Of a stretch of 10,260 bases of DNA, positions 1-5,739 are shown piece by piece. Numbering within the stretch: the stretch's first letter is position 1; each line of letters begins with the position of its first letter. The stretch comes from Odoribacteraceae bacterium (GTDB lineage Bacteria > Bacteroidota > Bacteroidia > Bacteroidales > Marinifilaceae), in contig JAITJA010000038.1 of the NCBI GenBank assembly GCA_031279175.1, positions 1 to 10,260 on the forward strand, given 5' to 3'. The notes under the pieces are model-generated. The model worked only from the letters and a program-made list of their open reading frames with translations, was not told where the DNA came from and searched no databases. The translations under genes and the position numbers were made by a program.

Positions 1-105
1 CTATACACGAACAGGGATCACGGGATATACGGCGGGATGACCCGCTACCACCTGTTCTCGAAATTCATGACCTTCCTCCAGGAGATGGTCGCGAGCAATA
101 AATAA
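1..105 (+). CDS. C-terminal end of an S9 family peptidase (dipeptidyl peptidase IV-like), partial
   Basis: An open frame runs from the first base to TAA at 103-105 and gives the last 34 residues of a protein. It contains NRDHGIYGG followed by TRYHLFSKF. This matches the end of S9 prolyl oligopeptidases of the DPP-IV group, where the histidine of a DxDHGI-type motif is the last member of the Ser-Asp-His triad (compare DEDHGI in human DPP4). The histidine is residue 7 of the visible part. Such enzymes are normally periplasmic or surface peptidases that cleave after Xaa-Pro. The nucleophile serine and the beta-propeller lie outside the window, so the exact subfamily is inferred. pepD starts 20 bases after the stop on the same strand with no terminator between, which suggests one transcript for two peptide-degrading enzymes. 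Confidence 0.8.
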   Translation, partial: LYTNRDHGIYGGMTRYHLFSKFMTFLQEMVASNK

Positions 106-125
106 ACTCCTAAAATTCTTTTATC

Positions 126-1589
126 ATGAACAAACGTATTACAGATCTGACACCGAGAGAAGTGTGGACGAACTTCTACAAGCTAACCCGCGTCCCCAGG
201 CCTTCTAATCACGAGGAAAAGGCCCGCGCGTTTATCATGCAATGGGCCGCCGAGAACGCTATCCGCGCGGAGATGGACGAGGCAGGTAATATCCTGATGA
301 GCGCGCCCGCGACGCCGGGAATGGAAAACCGGCGGGGGGTGATCCTGCAAGCGCACCTCGACATGGTCCCGCAGAAAAATAGCGACAAGGTGCACGATTT
401 CAAGACCGATCCCATCGACGCGCGCGTCGACGGCGAGTGGGTGAAGGCCGACGGGACGACCCTCGGCGCGGATAACGGCATCGGGCTGGCCGCCGCGATG
501 GCCGTCCTCGTCTCCAAGGAGGTCCCGCGCGGGCCGCTCGAGGTGCTGGTCACCGCTACCGAGGAGACCGGCATGGATGGCGCTAACGGTATCCAACCCG
601 GTTGGGTAAAGGGAGATATTCTCCTGAATCTCGACTCCGAGACCGAGGGGGAGCTGTACGTCGGCTGCGCCGGTGGCGTCGACGGGAGGATCATCTTCCG
701 TTATAGCTCTACCCCCGTCCCCGCCGGTAGCAAGGCCTACAAGTTGCACCTCGGCGGCCTCAAGGGCGGGCACTCCGGCATGGACATTAATCTCGGGAGA
801 GGGAACGCTAACAAGCTGTTTTTCCGCCTCCTGAAAACTATCGACGGGGAGATTAACCCGCGCGTCGCGTCGCTCGAGGGCGGGAACATGCGCAACGCTA
901 TCCCGAGGGAGGTGATCGCTACCGTGACAATCCCCGCCGAGAACGCGGGCAAGTTCCTCGACCGCGTCAAGGAGATCGAGGCTGTCTTCCAGGCCGAGCT
1001 GGGAGGGAAGGAAACTTCCCTGTTCCTCGTCGTCGAGAAGACGGCTCTCCCGGAAAGCGTTATCGACCAGCGAACGCAACAACACATCGTGAACGCTATC
1101 CTCGCCTGCCCGAACGGCCCCGCGCGAATGATTGACTCGATGCCGGACACGGTGGAAACCTCCGGTAATCTCGCCATCGTGAAGATCGAGAAGGAACGCG
1201 CCGAGATTAACTTGCTGCTACGCTCGTCGGTAGAGAGCGCCAGGGACGCCCTCGCGCAATCCGTGCAAGCGACTTTCGAGCTGGCCGGCGCCGCCGAGAT
1301 TCATTTCGAGGGGGCATACCCCGGGTGGAAACCGAACCCGGGTTCAACTATCCTCCAGACAATGATCGCCGTCCACGAGAAGTTGCGCGGGAAGAGACCC
1401 GCGATCATGGCCGTGCACGCCGGGCTGGAATGTGGCATCCTCGGCTCTATCTACCCGAACTGGGACATGATTTCTTTCGGCCCCACGATCTGTTCGCCTC
1501 ACTCCCCGGACGAGAAGGTGAATATCGCCTCCGTCGAGGGGTTCTGGGAATACATGAAGGCCACGCTGGCCGCTATCCCGGCCAAATAG
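126..1589 (+). CDS. pepD: PepD-type cytosol non-specific dipeptidase / aminoacyl-histidine dipeptidase (M20 family)
   Basis: A 487-residue M20 metallopeptidase, the usual length for PepD. It hydrolyses dipeptides, including Xaa-His (carnosine-type), in the cytoplasm with a two-metal centre. The expected residues are all visible: H77 and D79 in HLDM, D116 in GADNGIG, the TEETG motif with E146 (general base) and E147 (ligand), D170 in NLDSE, and H459 in SPHSPDE near the C terminus. The assignments follow Vibrio PepD. The lid/dimerisation domain lies roughly between residues 185 and 395 and carries GGLKGGHSGMDI, typical of this family. There is no signal peptide. The ATG follows an AT-rich stretch without a Shine-Dalgarno sequence, as is normal in Bacteroidota. 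It sits downstream of the S9 peptidase and is followed by its own terminator. Codons are strongly G/C-ending. Confidence 0.96.
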   Translation: MNKRITDLTPREVWTNFYKLTRVPRPSNHEEKARAFIMQWAAENAIRAEMDEAGNILMSAPATPGMENRRGVILQAHLDMVPQKNSDKVHDFKTDPIDARVDGEWVKADGTTLGADNGIGLAAAMAVLVSKEVPRGPLEVLVTATEETGMDGANGIQPGWVKGDILLNLDSETEGELYVGCAGGVDGRIIFRYSSTPVPAGSKAYKLHLGGLKGGHSGMDINLGRGNANKLFFRLLKTIDGEINPRVASLEGGNMRNAIPREVIATVTIPAENAGKFLDRVKEIEAVFQAELGGKETSLFLVVEKTALPESVIDQRTQQHIVNAILACPNGPARMIDSMPDTVETSGNLAIVKIEKERAEINLLLRSSVESARDALAQSVQATFELAGAAEIHFEGAYPGWKPNPGSTILQTMIAVHEKLRGKRPAIMAVHAGLECGILGSIYPNWDMISFGPTICSPHSPDEKVNIASVEGFWEYMKATLAAIPAK

Positions 1590-1594
1590 ATGGA

Positions 1595-1610
1595 CGCGAG
1601 AGGGCTCGCG
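1595..1610 (+). other. Small perfect hairpin after pepD
   Basis: CGCGAG (1595-1600) pairs perfectly with CTCGCG (1605-1610) around an AGGG loop, six bases after the pepD stop. No T-run follows, so it is not a terminator by itself. It may protect the 3' end of the mRNA or simply sit next to the terminator at 1631. Confidence 0.4.
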
Positions 1611-1630
1611 GATAGCGAGTGAATAGTAAC

Positions 1631-1666
1631 GAGAGCGCCCTGGATTTCCCGGGCGCTTTCTTTTTT
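1631..1666 (+). terminator. Rho-independent terminator of the S9 peptidase-pepD unit
   Basis: GAGAGCGCCC (1631-1640) pairs with GGGCGCTTTC (1651-1660) in a 10-bp stem with one G.U pair and a 10-base loop. Six further T residues follow. It lies about 40 bases after the pepD stop and points the same way. Confidence 0.9.
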
Positions 1667-1853
1667 CATGCCATGCCTCCTGCACGGGAGGGGAAGCTCT
1701 CCTCGACGGGTAGGGCTTCCCGTGGAGGTATGACGACCCGGACGGGATACCGGGTAACGCGGGGCTAACCTATTCTACATGATGGAGGAGTTCGACAAAT
1801 TACCCGGTGGCCGGGTGGCCGTGAACTAAACAGCGTCTGTTCAAGTAAGAGAA

Positions 1854-1901
1854 AAGAGTGACCCGGGGGGCACTGTTTAGAACGTGCTCTTCGTTTTTTT
1901 T
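1854..1901 (+). terminator. Terminator-like hairpin inside the G-rich spacer
   Basis: AAGAGTG (1854-1860) can pair with GTGCTCTT (1885-1891) through five Watson-Crick and two G.U pairs. A CG and an eight-T run (1894-1901) follow. A small inner hairpin AGTG/CACT (1857-1860/1871-1874) is an alternative pairing. It is weaker than the flanking terminators, but the T-run is the longest in this spacer. It would divide the region into about 1667-1901 and 1902-2157. Confidence 0.4.
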
Positions 1902-2066
1902 GACATGGGCCGGAGGGGATTGACAAGGTAGTTCAAGCGGTGAGGCACGCGGGGTGAAGCAGCGGGAAGGGGCCCGGCGGGGGCGCGACCGGGCGTGAAA
2001 CAAGTAAGATGGGCGTCGACGGGGGGAGAACGGCACGTGAACGACAAGGGGATTCTCTGAACTCGT

Positions 2067-2085
2067 CCAGCATGTAAGATGCTGG
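2067..2085 (+). other. Perfect 7-bp hairpin in the spacer
   Basis: CCAGCAT (2067-2073) and ATGCTGG (2079-2085) pair perfectly around a five-base GTAAG loop. This is one of the cleanest local stems in the G-rich region and lies about 35 bases before the closing terminator. Confidence 0.5.
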
Positions 2086-2117
2086 GGCGAACGCGCGTTG
2101 GGTTATTGTTTATACCA

Positions 2118-2157
2118 AAGAACGCGGGCGAGAATGGATTCCCGCCCGCGTCTTTTT
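2118..2157 (+). terminator. Strong intrinsic terminator closing the G-rich spacer
   Basis: ACGCGGGCG (2122-2130) pairs perfectly with CGCCCGCGT (2143-2151) around a 12-base loop, followed by CTTTTTT (2152-2158). The T-run is on the + strand, so it ends a + strand transcript. The nearest + gene, pepD, ends 530 bases upstream and has its own terminator. On the minus strand the same stem is followed only by TTCTTT. It could therefore serve weakly for the convergent dapB-lepB mRNA as a bidirectional terminator. Confidence 0.8.
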
Positions 2158-2162
2158 TGTCT

Positions 2163-2221
2163 GTCGTCGCGAGATTCGCGTTTCCCGGGGAGCGATTCAA
2201 GACGACGCCTCTCCCGGGGAA
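2163..2221. repeat. Inverted/direct TCCCGGGGA elements and nested hairpins downstream of lepB
   Basis: TCCCGGGGA occurs at 2183-2191 and 2212-2220, 29 bases apart. The CCCGGG core is self-complementary, so the copies can also form a 9-bp stem (2181-2189 with 2213-2221, one G.T pair). GTCGTC (2163-2168) pairs with GACGAC (2201-2206) around a CGCGA/TCGCG hairpin (2168-2172/2176-2180). These two foldings compete. No T-run follows on either strand, so this is not a classical terminator. It sits directly after the lepB stop. Confidence 0.45.
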
Positions 2222-2236
2222 TCACGTGGCGCGGTT

Positions 2237-3610
2237 TTAATGCACGAACCTGAACATTCTTCTCCAGCGGATTTTGTTGAAAAGCTTCTTGTCCTTGTCC
2301 AGTGATAACCAGATAAAGTAGGCCTTCCCGACAATGTGATCCTCCGGGACGAAGCCCCAGTAACGAGAGTCCAGGGAATTGTGCCGGTTGTCCCCCATCA
2401 TCCAGAAATAGTCCATCCTGAAGGTGTAACTGTCCGCCGGACGACCGTTGATGTAAATTACCGAATCGCGCACGTGTAATTGATTTTCCTCGTATACCCC
2501 GATGATACGCTCGTAGAGGGGCAAGTTTGCCAGATCCAGTTGGACTGTTTCTCCCTTTTTCGGAATTTTCAACGGGCCGAAATCATCGCGGGTCCACGGG
2601 TAAGCGGGCGCGTAGGGGAAGATCTGCTCCTCGTCCCGCACGCGTTGCACGGAGACCACGTTGGGCAGGGCCTCGATTTTCTTTAACATGTCGGAGGTGA
2701 GATGGAAGTATTCATCGTTCCATGAACTCAGGTCTTCGGAGGAAACGCCCATGTTCTGTAACTTCACCTTGTTGATGGGCGTGCCGTTGGTCGTCACGCG
2801 ATACGCGTATTGTAGTCCCTTGAGATGCTTCGACTTTTTCCCGTTCACGTAAAGCTCGGTGTTTTTCATTTCTAACACGTCTCCCGGTAGTCCGACGCAA
2901 CGCTTGATATAGTTCTCTCGCTTGTCTACCGGACGGGTGATGACGCGGTAACCGTTCATTATTAGTTCCTCGCGGACGACGTTTTTTGCCTCGTCGAGCG
3001 ATATAGATTTACCATCCATCGCGTACCTGTATTGCACCGCGAGCGCGCTCCGGCGGAGCTGGTCGTGGTAATCCGGGTTTTCGTTCCCCAGGATCACGGT
3101 GTCCCCGGCGGGGAAGTTAAAAACGACGATGTCGTCTTGCTTGACCTTGCCCGTGCCCGCGACGCGTTTGTATGGCCAGCGGATCGCCTCGGAGTAGGGC
3201 CTGACGGATCGCGTGAGCGGTAAGGTGTGGTGGGTGAACGGGATGGAGAGCGGCGTGTTCGGTAACTTGGGGCCGTACGAGAGCTTGCTCACGAAGAGGT
3301 AGTCGCCTACCATCATCGATTTTTCCATCGAGGAGGTCGGGATGGTGTAGGCCTCGAAGAAGAACATGCGTATGACCGTCGCGGCAACGATGGCGAAGAT
3401 TAAGGCGTCTATCCACTCGACGACTTTGGTCTGCTTCTTTACTCCGCGCTTTTTCCAGAAGGCCCAGTGTACTTTCTTCGTGATGTAGATGTCAAATAGT
3501 ACCGGGACGCCTATTAATAACCACCAACCGCGCAACCAGCACGTGAATAACAGGTAAAAGAATAGTATCATTCCCAGTTTAAACCATCGATTTGTTATTA
3601 TCGTTCTCAT
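2237..3610 (-). CDS. lepB: Type I signal peptidase (LepB), long Bacteroidota form with insert
   Basis: A 457-residue inner-membrane serine protease that removes signal peptides from exported proteins. Hydrophobic stretches around residues 12-44 and 67-85 are the membrane anchor region. The catalytic serine is S94 in PTSSMEKSM, the general-base lysine is K236 in YIKRCVGLPGD, and the conserved box GDNRHNSLDSRYWGFVP lies at 406-422. The protein is longer than the E. coli enzyme (324 residues). Residues of about 255-380, between the K236 box and the GDN box, form a poorly recognisable insert, as is common in Bacteroidota LepB. The ATG overlaps the dapB stop (ATGA), so translation is probably coupled. 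No good minus-strand terminator follows. The next structure is the hairpin-rich 2118-2221 region. Confidence 0.96.
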   Translation of the reverse strand: MRTIITNRWFKLGMILFFYLLFTCWLRGWWLLIGVPVLFDIYITKKVHWAFWKKRGVKKQTKVVEWIDALIFAIVAATVIRMFFFEAYTIPTSSMEKSMMVGDYLFVSKLSYGPKLPNTPLSIPFTHHTLPLTRSVRPYSEAIRWPYKRVAGTGKVKQDDIVVFNFPAGDTVILGNENPDYHDQLRRSALAVQYRYAMDGKSISLDEAKNVVREELIMNGYRVITRPVDKRENYIKRCVGLPGDVLEMKNTELYVNGKKSKHLKGLQYAYRVTTNGTPINKVKLQNMGVSSEDLSSWNDEYFHLTSDMLKKIEALPNVVSVQRVRDEEQIFPYAPAYPWTRDDFGPLKIPKKGETVQLDLANLPLYERIIGVYEENQLHVRDSVIYINGRPADSYTFRMDYFWMMGDNRHNSLDSRYWGFVPEDHIVGKAYFIWLSLDKDKKLFNKIRWRRMFRFVH

Positions 3611-4344
3611 ATCTTTTTATTTCCTATGGTTATCAAATCACTCATGCCGTATGTTCCCCGCTTGCCTAACATGAATTCGGCCGCGATGACCGCGCCTAAC
3701 GCGAAGCCGTCGCGAGAACGGGCCGAGTGGTAGATCCGGATCTCGTCGACGGCGGAAACGTGGTTCACCACGTGTATGCCGGGGACTTCTCCTTCTCGTC
3801 GCGCCGTGATCGGCAGCTCTCCAACGGCCGCGGGGGCATCTCCCTGTAATTTCCACGAGGTATAGCGCGGGTTGTTCGCGATCACGTCCCGCGCCAGGGT
3901 GATGGCCGTGCCGCTCGGCGCGTCTAACTTGTGCACGTGATGGATCTCCTCGATGGAGACGTCGTAGCCTTCCACGCTGGCCATCATTCCAGCTAACCAG
4001 CGATTAAGATGGAAGAAGAGATTTACTCCCAGGCTGAAATTAGAGGAGTAAAAGAAACCGCCGTTGTATTTCTCGCGAGCGCGAGCGACCTCTTTTTCTC
4101 TTTCCAACCAGCCGGTGGTACCGGAAACGACGGGGATACCGTTTCGAAAACACCGCTCGTAGTTGTCCACGGCAGCACCCGGTATGGAGAACTCGATGGC
4201 AACCTCCGCTTGTTTTAGATCCTCGTCGGTAGAGGTTTCCCGGTTGTTCTCGTCCACTATCAGCACGATCTCGTGTCCCCGTTTCCCGGCAACGCGCTCG
4301 ATCGCCTTTCCCATTTTACCATACCCTATCAAGGCTATTTTCAT
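3607..4344 (-). CDS. dapB: 4-hydroxy-tetrahydrodipicolinate reductase
   Basis: A 245-residue cytoplasmic enzyme that uses NAD(P)H to reduce hydroxy-tetrahydrodipicolinate to tetrahydrodipicolinate in the diaminopimelate/lysine pathway, which feeds peptidoglycan synthesis. The N-terminal Rossmann motif GYGKMGK is at residues 7-13 and SGTTGW at 74-79. The signature EIHHVHKLDAPSGTA covers 133-147. H135/H136 and K139 correspond to E. coli H159/H160 and K163. The last four bases of the gene (ATGA) contain the lepB start codon, so the two are cotranscribed and probably coupled. The start is the only ATG before the conserved KIALIGYG strand. A 58-base leader separates it from the rplT terminator and carries a TAGCTTTG promoter element, so dapB-lepB looks like an independent unit. 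Confidence 0.96.
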   Translation of the reverse strand: MKIALIGYGKMGKAIERVAGKRGHEIVLIVDENNRETSTDEDLKQAEVAIEFSIPGAAVDNYERCFRNGIPVVSGTTGWLEREKEVARAREKYNGGFFYSSNFSLGVNLFFHLNRWLAGMMASVEGYDVSIEEIHHVHKLDAPSGTAITLARDVIANNPRYTSWKLQGDAPAAVGELPITARREGEVPGIHVVNHVSAVDEIRIYHSARSRDGFALGAVIAAEFMLGKRGTYGMSDLITIGNKKI

Positions 4345-4387
4345 ATATCAAGTAAGTTTAAGGGGGAATGTCCCGTCATTCAGTCCA

Positions 4388-4395
4388 CAAAGCTA
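4388..4395 (-). promoter_or_regulatory. Candidate -7 promoter element for dapB-lepB
   Basis: Read on the minus strand, 4395-4388 is TAGCTTTG, a full match to the Bacteroidota -7 consensus TAnnTTTG. It lies just past the rplT terminator and about 43 bases before the dapB ATG. The expected -33 TTTG is not clear (a T-rich CTTTTC lies in the terminator tail), which lowers confidence. A small GAATG/CATTC hairpin (4366-4380) would lie at the start of the leader. Confidence 0.55.
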
Positions 4396-4401
4396 ACGAT
4401 T

Positions 4402-4434
4402 AAAAAATAGAAAAGCTGCCACGCGGCAGCTCTT
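4402..4434 (-). terminator. Rho-independent terminator of the thrS-infC-rpmI-rplT operon
   Basis: On the minus strand AGCTGCC and GGCAGCT (4431-4425 with 4420-4414) form a perfect 7-bp stem with a four-base loop, followed by TTTCTATTTTTT. It lies 20 bases after the rplT stop and before dapB. Confidence 0.9.
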
Positions 4435-4454
4435 CGTCGATATTTTTCGATCGT

Positions 4455-4808
4455 TCACGCTGATTCTTTTGCTTTCTCGACAATAATCTTGAAAGCTTCC
4501 GGCTGGTTCATTGCCAAATCGGCCAGGACCTTCCGGTTGATGTTGATCCCGGATTTATGAACCATGTCCATAAATTTCGAGTATGTCAATCCTTCCAGCC
4601 TGACGGCAGCGTTAATTCTCTGGATCCACAAGGCTCTAAACTCTTGCTTCTTCTTTTTCCGGTCGCGGTACGCGTAGGTCAACCCCTTTTCATAGGTGTT
4701 TTTGGCTACTGTCCAGACATTTTTTCTCGCGCCAAAGTTTCCTTTGGTCTGTTTTAAGATTTTTTTCCTGCGTGCTCTCGACGCAACGGCATTTTTAGCT
4801 CTTGGCAT
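4455..4808 (-). CDS. rplT: Large ribosomal subunit protein bL20
   Basis: A 117-residue basic protein, the normal length for bL20, which binds 23S rRNA early in assembly of the large subunit. It begins PRAKNAVASRARRKK and contains GARKNVWTVAKNTYEKGLTYAYRDR. The globular part has FRALWIQRINAAVRLEGLTYS and ININRKVLADLAMNQPEAFK, all near-invariant in the family. It is the last gene of the operon and is followed by a strong terminator. It is separated from rpmI by an unusually long 94-base spacer with a hairpin close to its start. In E. coli and B. subtilis bL20 represses its own operon by binding leader mRNA. Whether that happens here is not known. Confidence 0.98.
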   Translation of the reverse strand: MPRAKNAVASRARRKKILKQTKGNFGARKNVWTVAKNTYEKGLTYAYRDRKKKKQEFRALWIQRINAAVRLEGLTYSKFMDMVHKSGININRKVLADLAMNQPEAFKIIVEKAKESA

Positions 4809-4823
4809 AATTTTTCATTTTTT

Positions 4824-4869
4824 GGATGTTCGCGTCCCTCCCGGGAACTTGATTGTTAGCTAAACATCC
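4824..4869 (-). promoter_or_regulatory. Hairpin in the rpmI-rplT spacer, possible translational control site
   Basis: In the mRNA, GGATGTT (4869-4863) pairs perfectly with AACATCC (4830-4824). Inside it are a self-complementary TTAGCTAA (4857-4864, overlapping one arm) and a GC-rich GTTCCCGGGAGGGACGCGAAC segment that can pair through GTTC/GAAC. The foot of the stem is about 15 bases from the rplT ATG. No T-run follows, so it is not a terminator. Position and operon suggest a leader for bL20 autoregulation or an RNA processing site, but this is inference. Confidence 0.4.
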
Positions 4870-4902
4870 TGGTTAACAATTCATGTTCACTCAAAAATAA
4901 AC

Positions 4903-5097
4903 TTAGATGCAAAGCATCTGCTTCACAGCTTTCACGTTCGACGGATCAACGATCGTCATGTGTGAAAGTTTTCTTTTTCTCTTCGTGCTTTTCTTCGTCA
5001 GGATATGATTCTTAAAAGCATGTTTTCTTTTGATTTTCCCGGTAGCGGTCAGGATGAACCTTTTCTTCGCGCTACTCACACTCTTCATTTTTGGCAT
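4903..5097 (-). CDS. rpmI: Large ribosomal subunit protein bL35
   Basis: A 64-residue, very basic protein of the large ribosomal subunit. It starts PKMKSVSSAKKRF and contains TGKIKRKHAFKNHILTKKS, the signature of bL35, at the normal length. The gene order infC-rpmI-rplT is conserved across bacteria. It follows infC after 70 AT-rich bases and precedes rplT after 94 bases. The C terminus (VKAVKQMLCI) is diverged, as is usual. Confidence 0.97.
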   Translation of the reverse strand: MPKMKSVSSAKKRFILTATGKIKRKHAFKNHILTKKSTKRKRKLSHMTIVDPSNVKAVKQMLCI

Positions 5098-5167
5098 CTT
5101 TCTTTGGTTTAATTGTGTTCAGATAATATGGATAAAATATCGACTTTTTTCATGGACATCCCCCGTT

Positions 5168-5707
5168 TTATTTCTTGGGGGCAATCACGACGATCATCTT
5201 TTTTCCCTCTAATTTCGGGGGAGACTCGATTTTCCCGTATTCTTCCAGGGCGCTGGTGAAGCGCTCCAGGATCGAAGCGCCTTGTTCCTTGAAAAGGATC
5301 GAACGTCCCCTGAAGAAAACGTATGCCCTGACCTTGGCCCCTTCTTGCAGGAACTCCACGGCATGTTTTAACTTGAAGTTAAAGTCGTGCTCGTCGGTTT
5401 GCGGGCCAAAACGGATCTCCTTGACAATGACTTTCACGCTCTTTGCCTTGATCTCCTTTTGTTTCTTCTTTAGCTGGTACAAGAACTTACTGTAATCTAT
5501 AATCCGGCACACGGGCGGGTCCGCGTTTGGAGAAATCTCTACTAAATCAGCGTTTGCTGCCTCGGCCATGGCCAAGGCTTCTCGCAGGGGATAGACCCCG
5601 GCAGTTACATTTTCTCCCACAACTCTTACTGTAGCAACCTTGATCTGTTCATTGATTCGATGTTGCTGTGGCTTCTCGTTTTGACCTCTCAAGCCTCGAT
5701 TCTCCAT
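5168..5707 (-). CDS. infC: Translation initiation factor IF-3
   Basis: IF3 binds the 30S subunit, keeps subunits apart and checks the start codon. The frame from this ATG gives 179 residues. The N domain begins around HRINEQI (16-22) and contains DLVEISPNADPPVCRIIDYSKF (54-75). A lysine-rich linker follows (about 79-97). The C domain has KEIRFGPQTDEHDFNFKLKHA and RAYVFFRGRSILFKEQG. The start is uncertain. A strong Shine-Dalgarno sequence (5727-5735) is 19 bases from this ATG but 4 and 7 bases from in-frame ATT (5720-5722) and ATA (5717-5719). infC is known for AUU-type starts in other bacteria, so the true protein may be four or five residues longer. It follows thrS after 32 bases in the same operon. 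Confidence 0.96.
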   Translation of the reverse strand: MENRGLRGQNEKPQQHRINEQIKVATVRVVGENVTAGVYPLREALAMAEAANADLVEISPNADPPVCRIIDYSKFLYQLKKKQKEIKAKSVKVIVKEIRFGPQTDEHDFNFKLKHAVEFLQEGAKVRAYVFFRGRSILFKEQGASILERFTSALEEYGKIESPPKLEGKKMIVVIAPKK

Positions 5708-5726
5708 TGTCTTGACTATAATTAAT

Positions 5727-5735
5727 CCTCCTTTT
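5727..5735 (-). promoter_or_regulatory. Strong Shine-Dalgarno sequence upstream of infC
   Basis: The minus strand reads AAAAGGAGG (5735-5727) between the thrS stop and infC. It is a near-perfect anti-SD complement in a genome where the other genes show none. It is too far from the annotated ATG (19 bases) but correctly spaced for the in-frame ATT or ATA codons upstream. It therefore bears directly on the choice of start. Confidence 0.65.
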
Positions 5736-5739
5736 AAAA

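Larger units (their letters stand above)
1667..2157 (+). ncRNA. Candidate structured noncoding RNA region, no recognised family
   Basis: This stretch has no convincing gene. The two overlapping minus-strand open frames here are Arg/Pro/Ser-rich and look like artefacts. It lies between two + strand terminators (1631-1666 and 2118-2157) with no + strand reading frame to explain the second. In 1901-2050 a hand count gives about 71 G and 29 C on the + strand, a purine bias typical of structured RNA rather than spacer. Helices visible by eye: 1676-1681/1686-1691, 1691-1697/1715-1721, 1736-1741/1750-1755, 1789-1793/1823-1827 enclosing 1802-1807/1811-1816, 1826-1833/1873-1880 and 2067-2073/2079-2085. 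I searched for RNase P, tmRNA, SRP and tRNA signature motifs and found none. No TAnnTTTG promoter was seen, so the 5' end is unknown. It could be one RNA, two RNAs, or a non-transcribed GC-rich spacer. Confidence 0.35.

Noticed and set aside
183..1085. Long antisense open frames within pepD, including one of 300 codons
   Set aside because: They are shadows of a GC-rich coding sequence. The + strand frame has complete M20 catalytic residues.
126..1589. Repeated GCTATC/GCTAAC words in pepD as a possible signal sequence
   Set aside because: They are in-frame Ala-Ile and Ala-Asn codon pairs. GCC before A-starting codons also occurs, so this looks like a mild codon-context preference.
1667..2157. 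rnpB, ssrA (tmRNA), SRP RNA or a tRNA gene
   Set aside because: I looked for the RNase P P4-type motif, the tmRNA ends and tag, the GGAAGCAGCC SRP loop and T-loop/acceptor pairing. Chance partial matches (AGTTCGAC at 1789, GAAGCAGCGGGAAGG near 1956) lack the required pairing.
1800..2200. Two overlapping minus-strand open frames of 78 and 107 codons in the pepD-lepB spacer
   Set aside because: They overlap each other in different frames, are Arg/Pro/Ser-rich, show no recognisable motif, and follow from the extreme G bias of the + strand.
4892..4899. TATTTTTG on the minus strand as an internal promoter for rplT
   Set aside because: It matches TAnnTTTG, but no TTG/TTTG lies at the required distance upstream (the nearest is 10 bases away). 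AT-rich gaps give such matches by chance.
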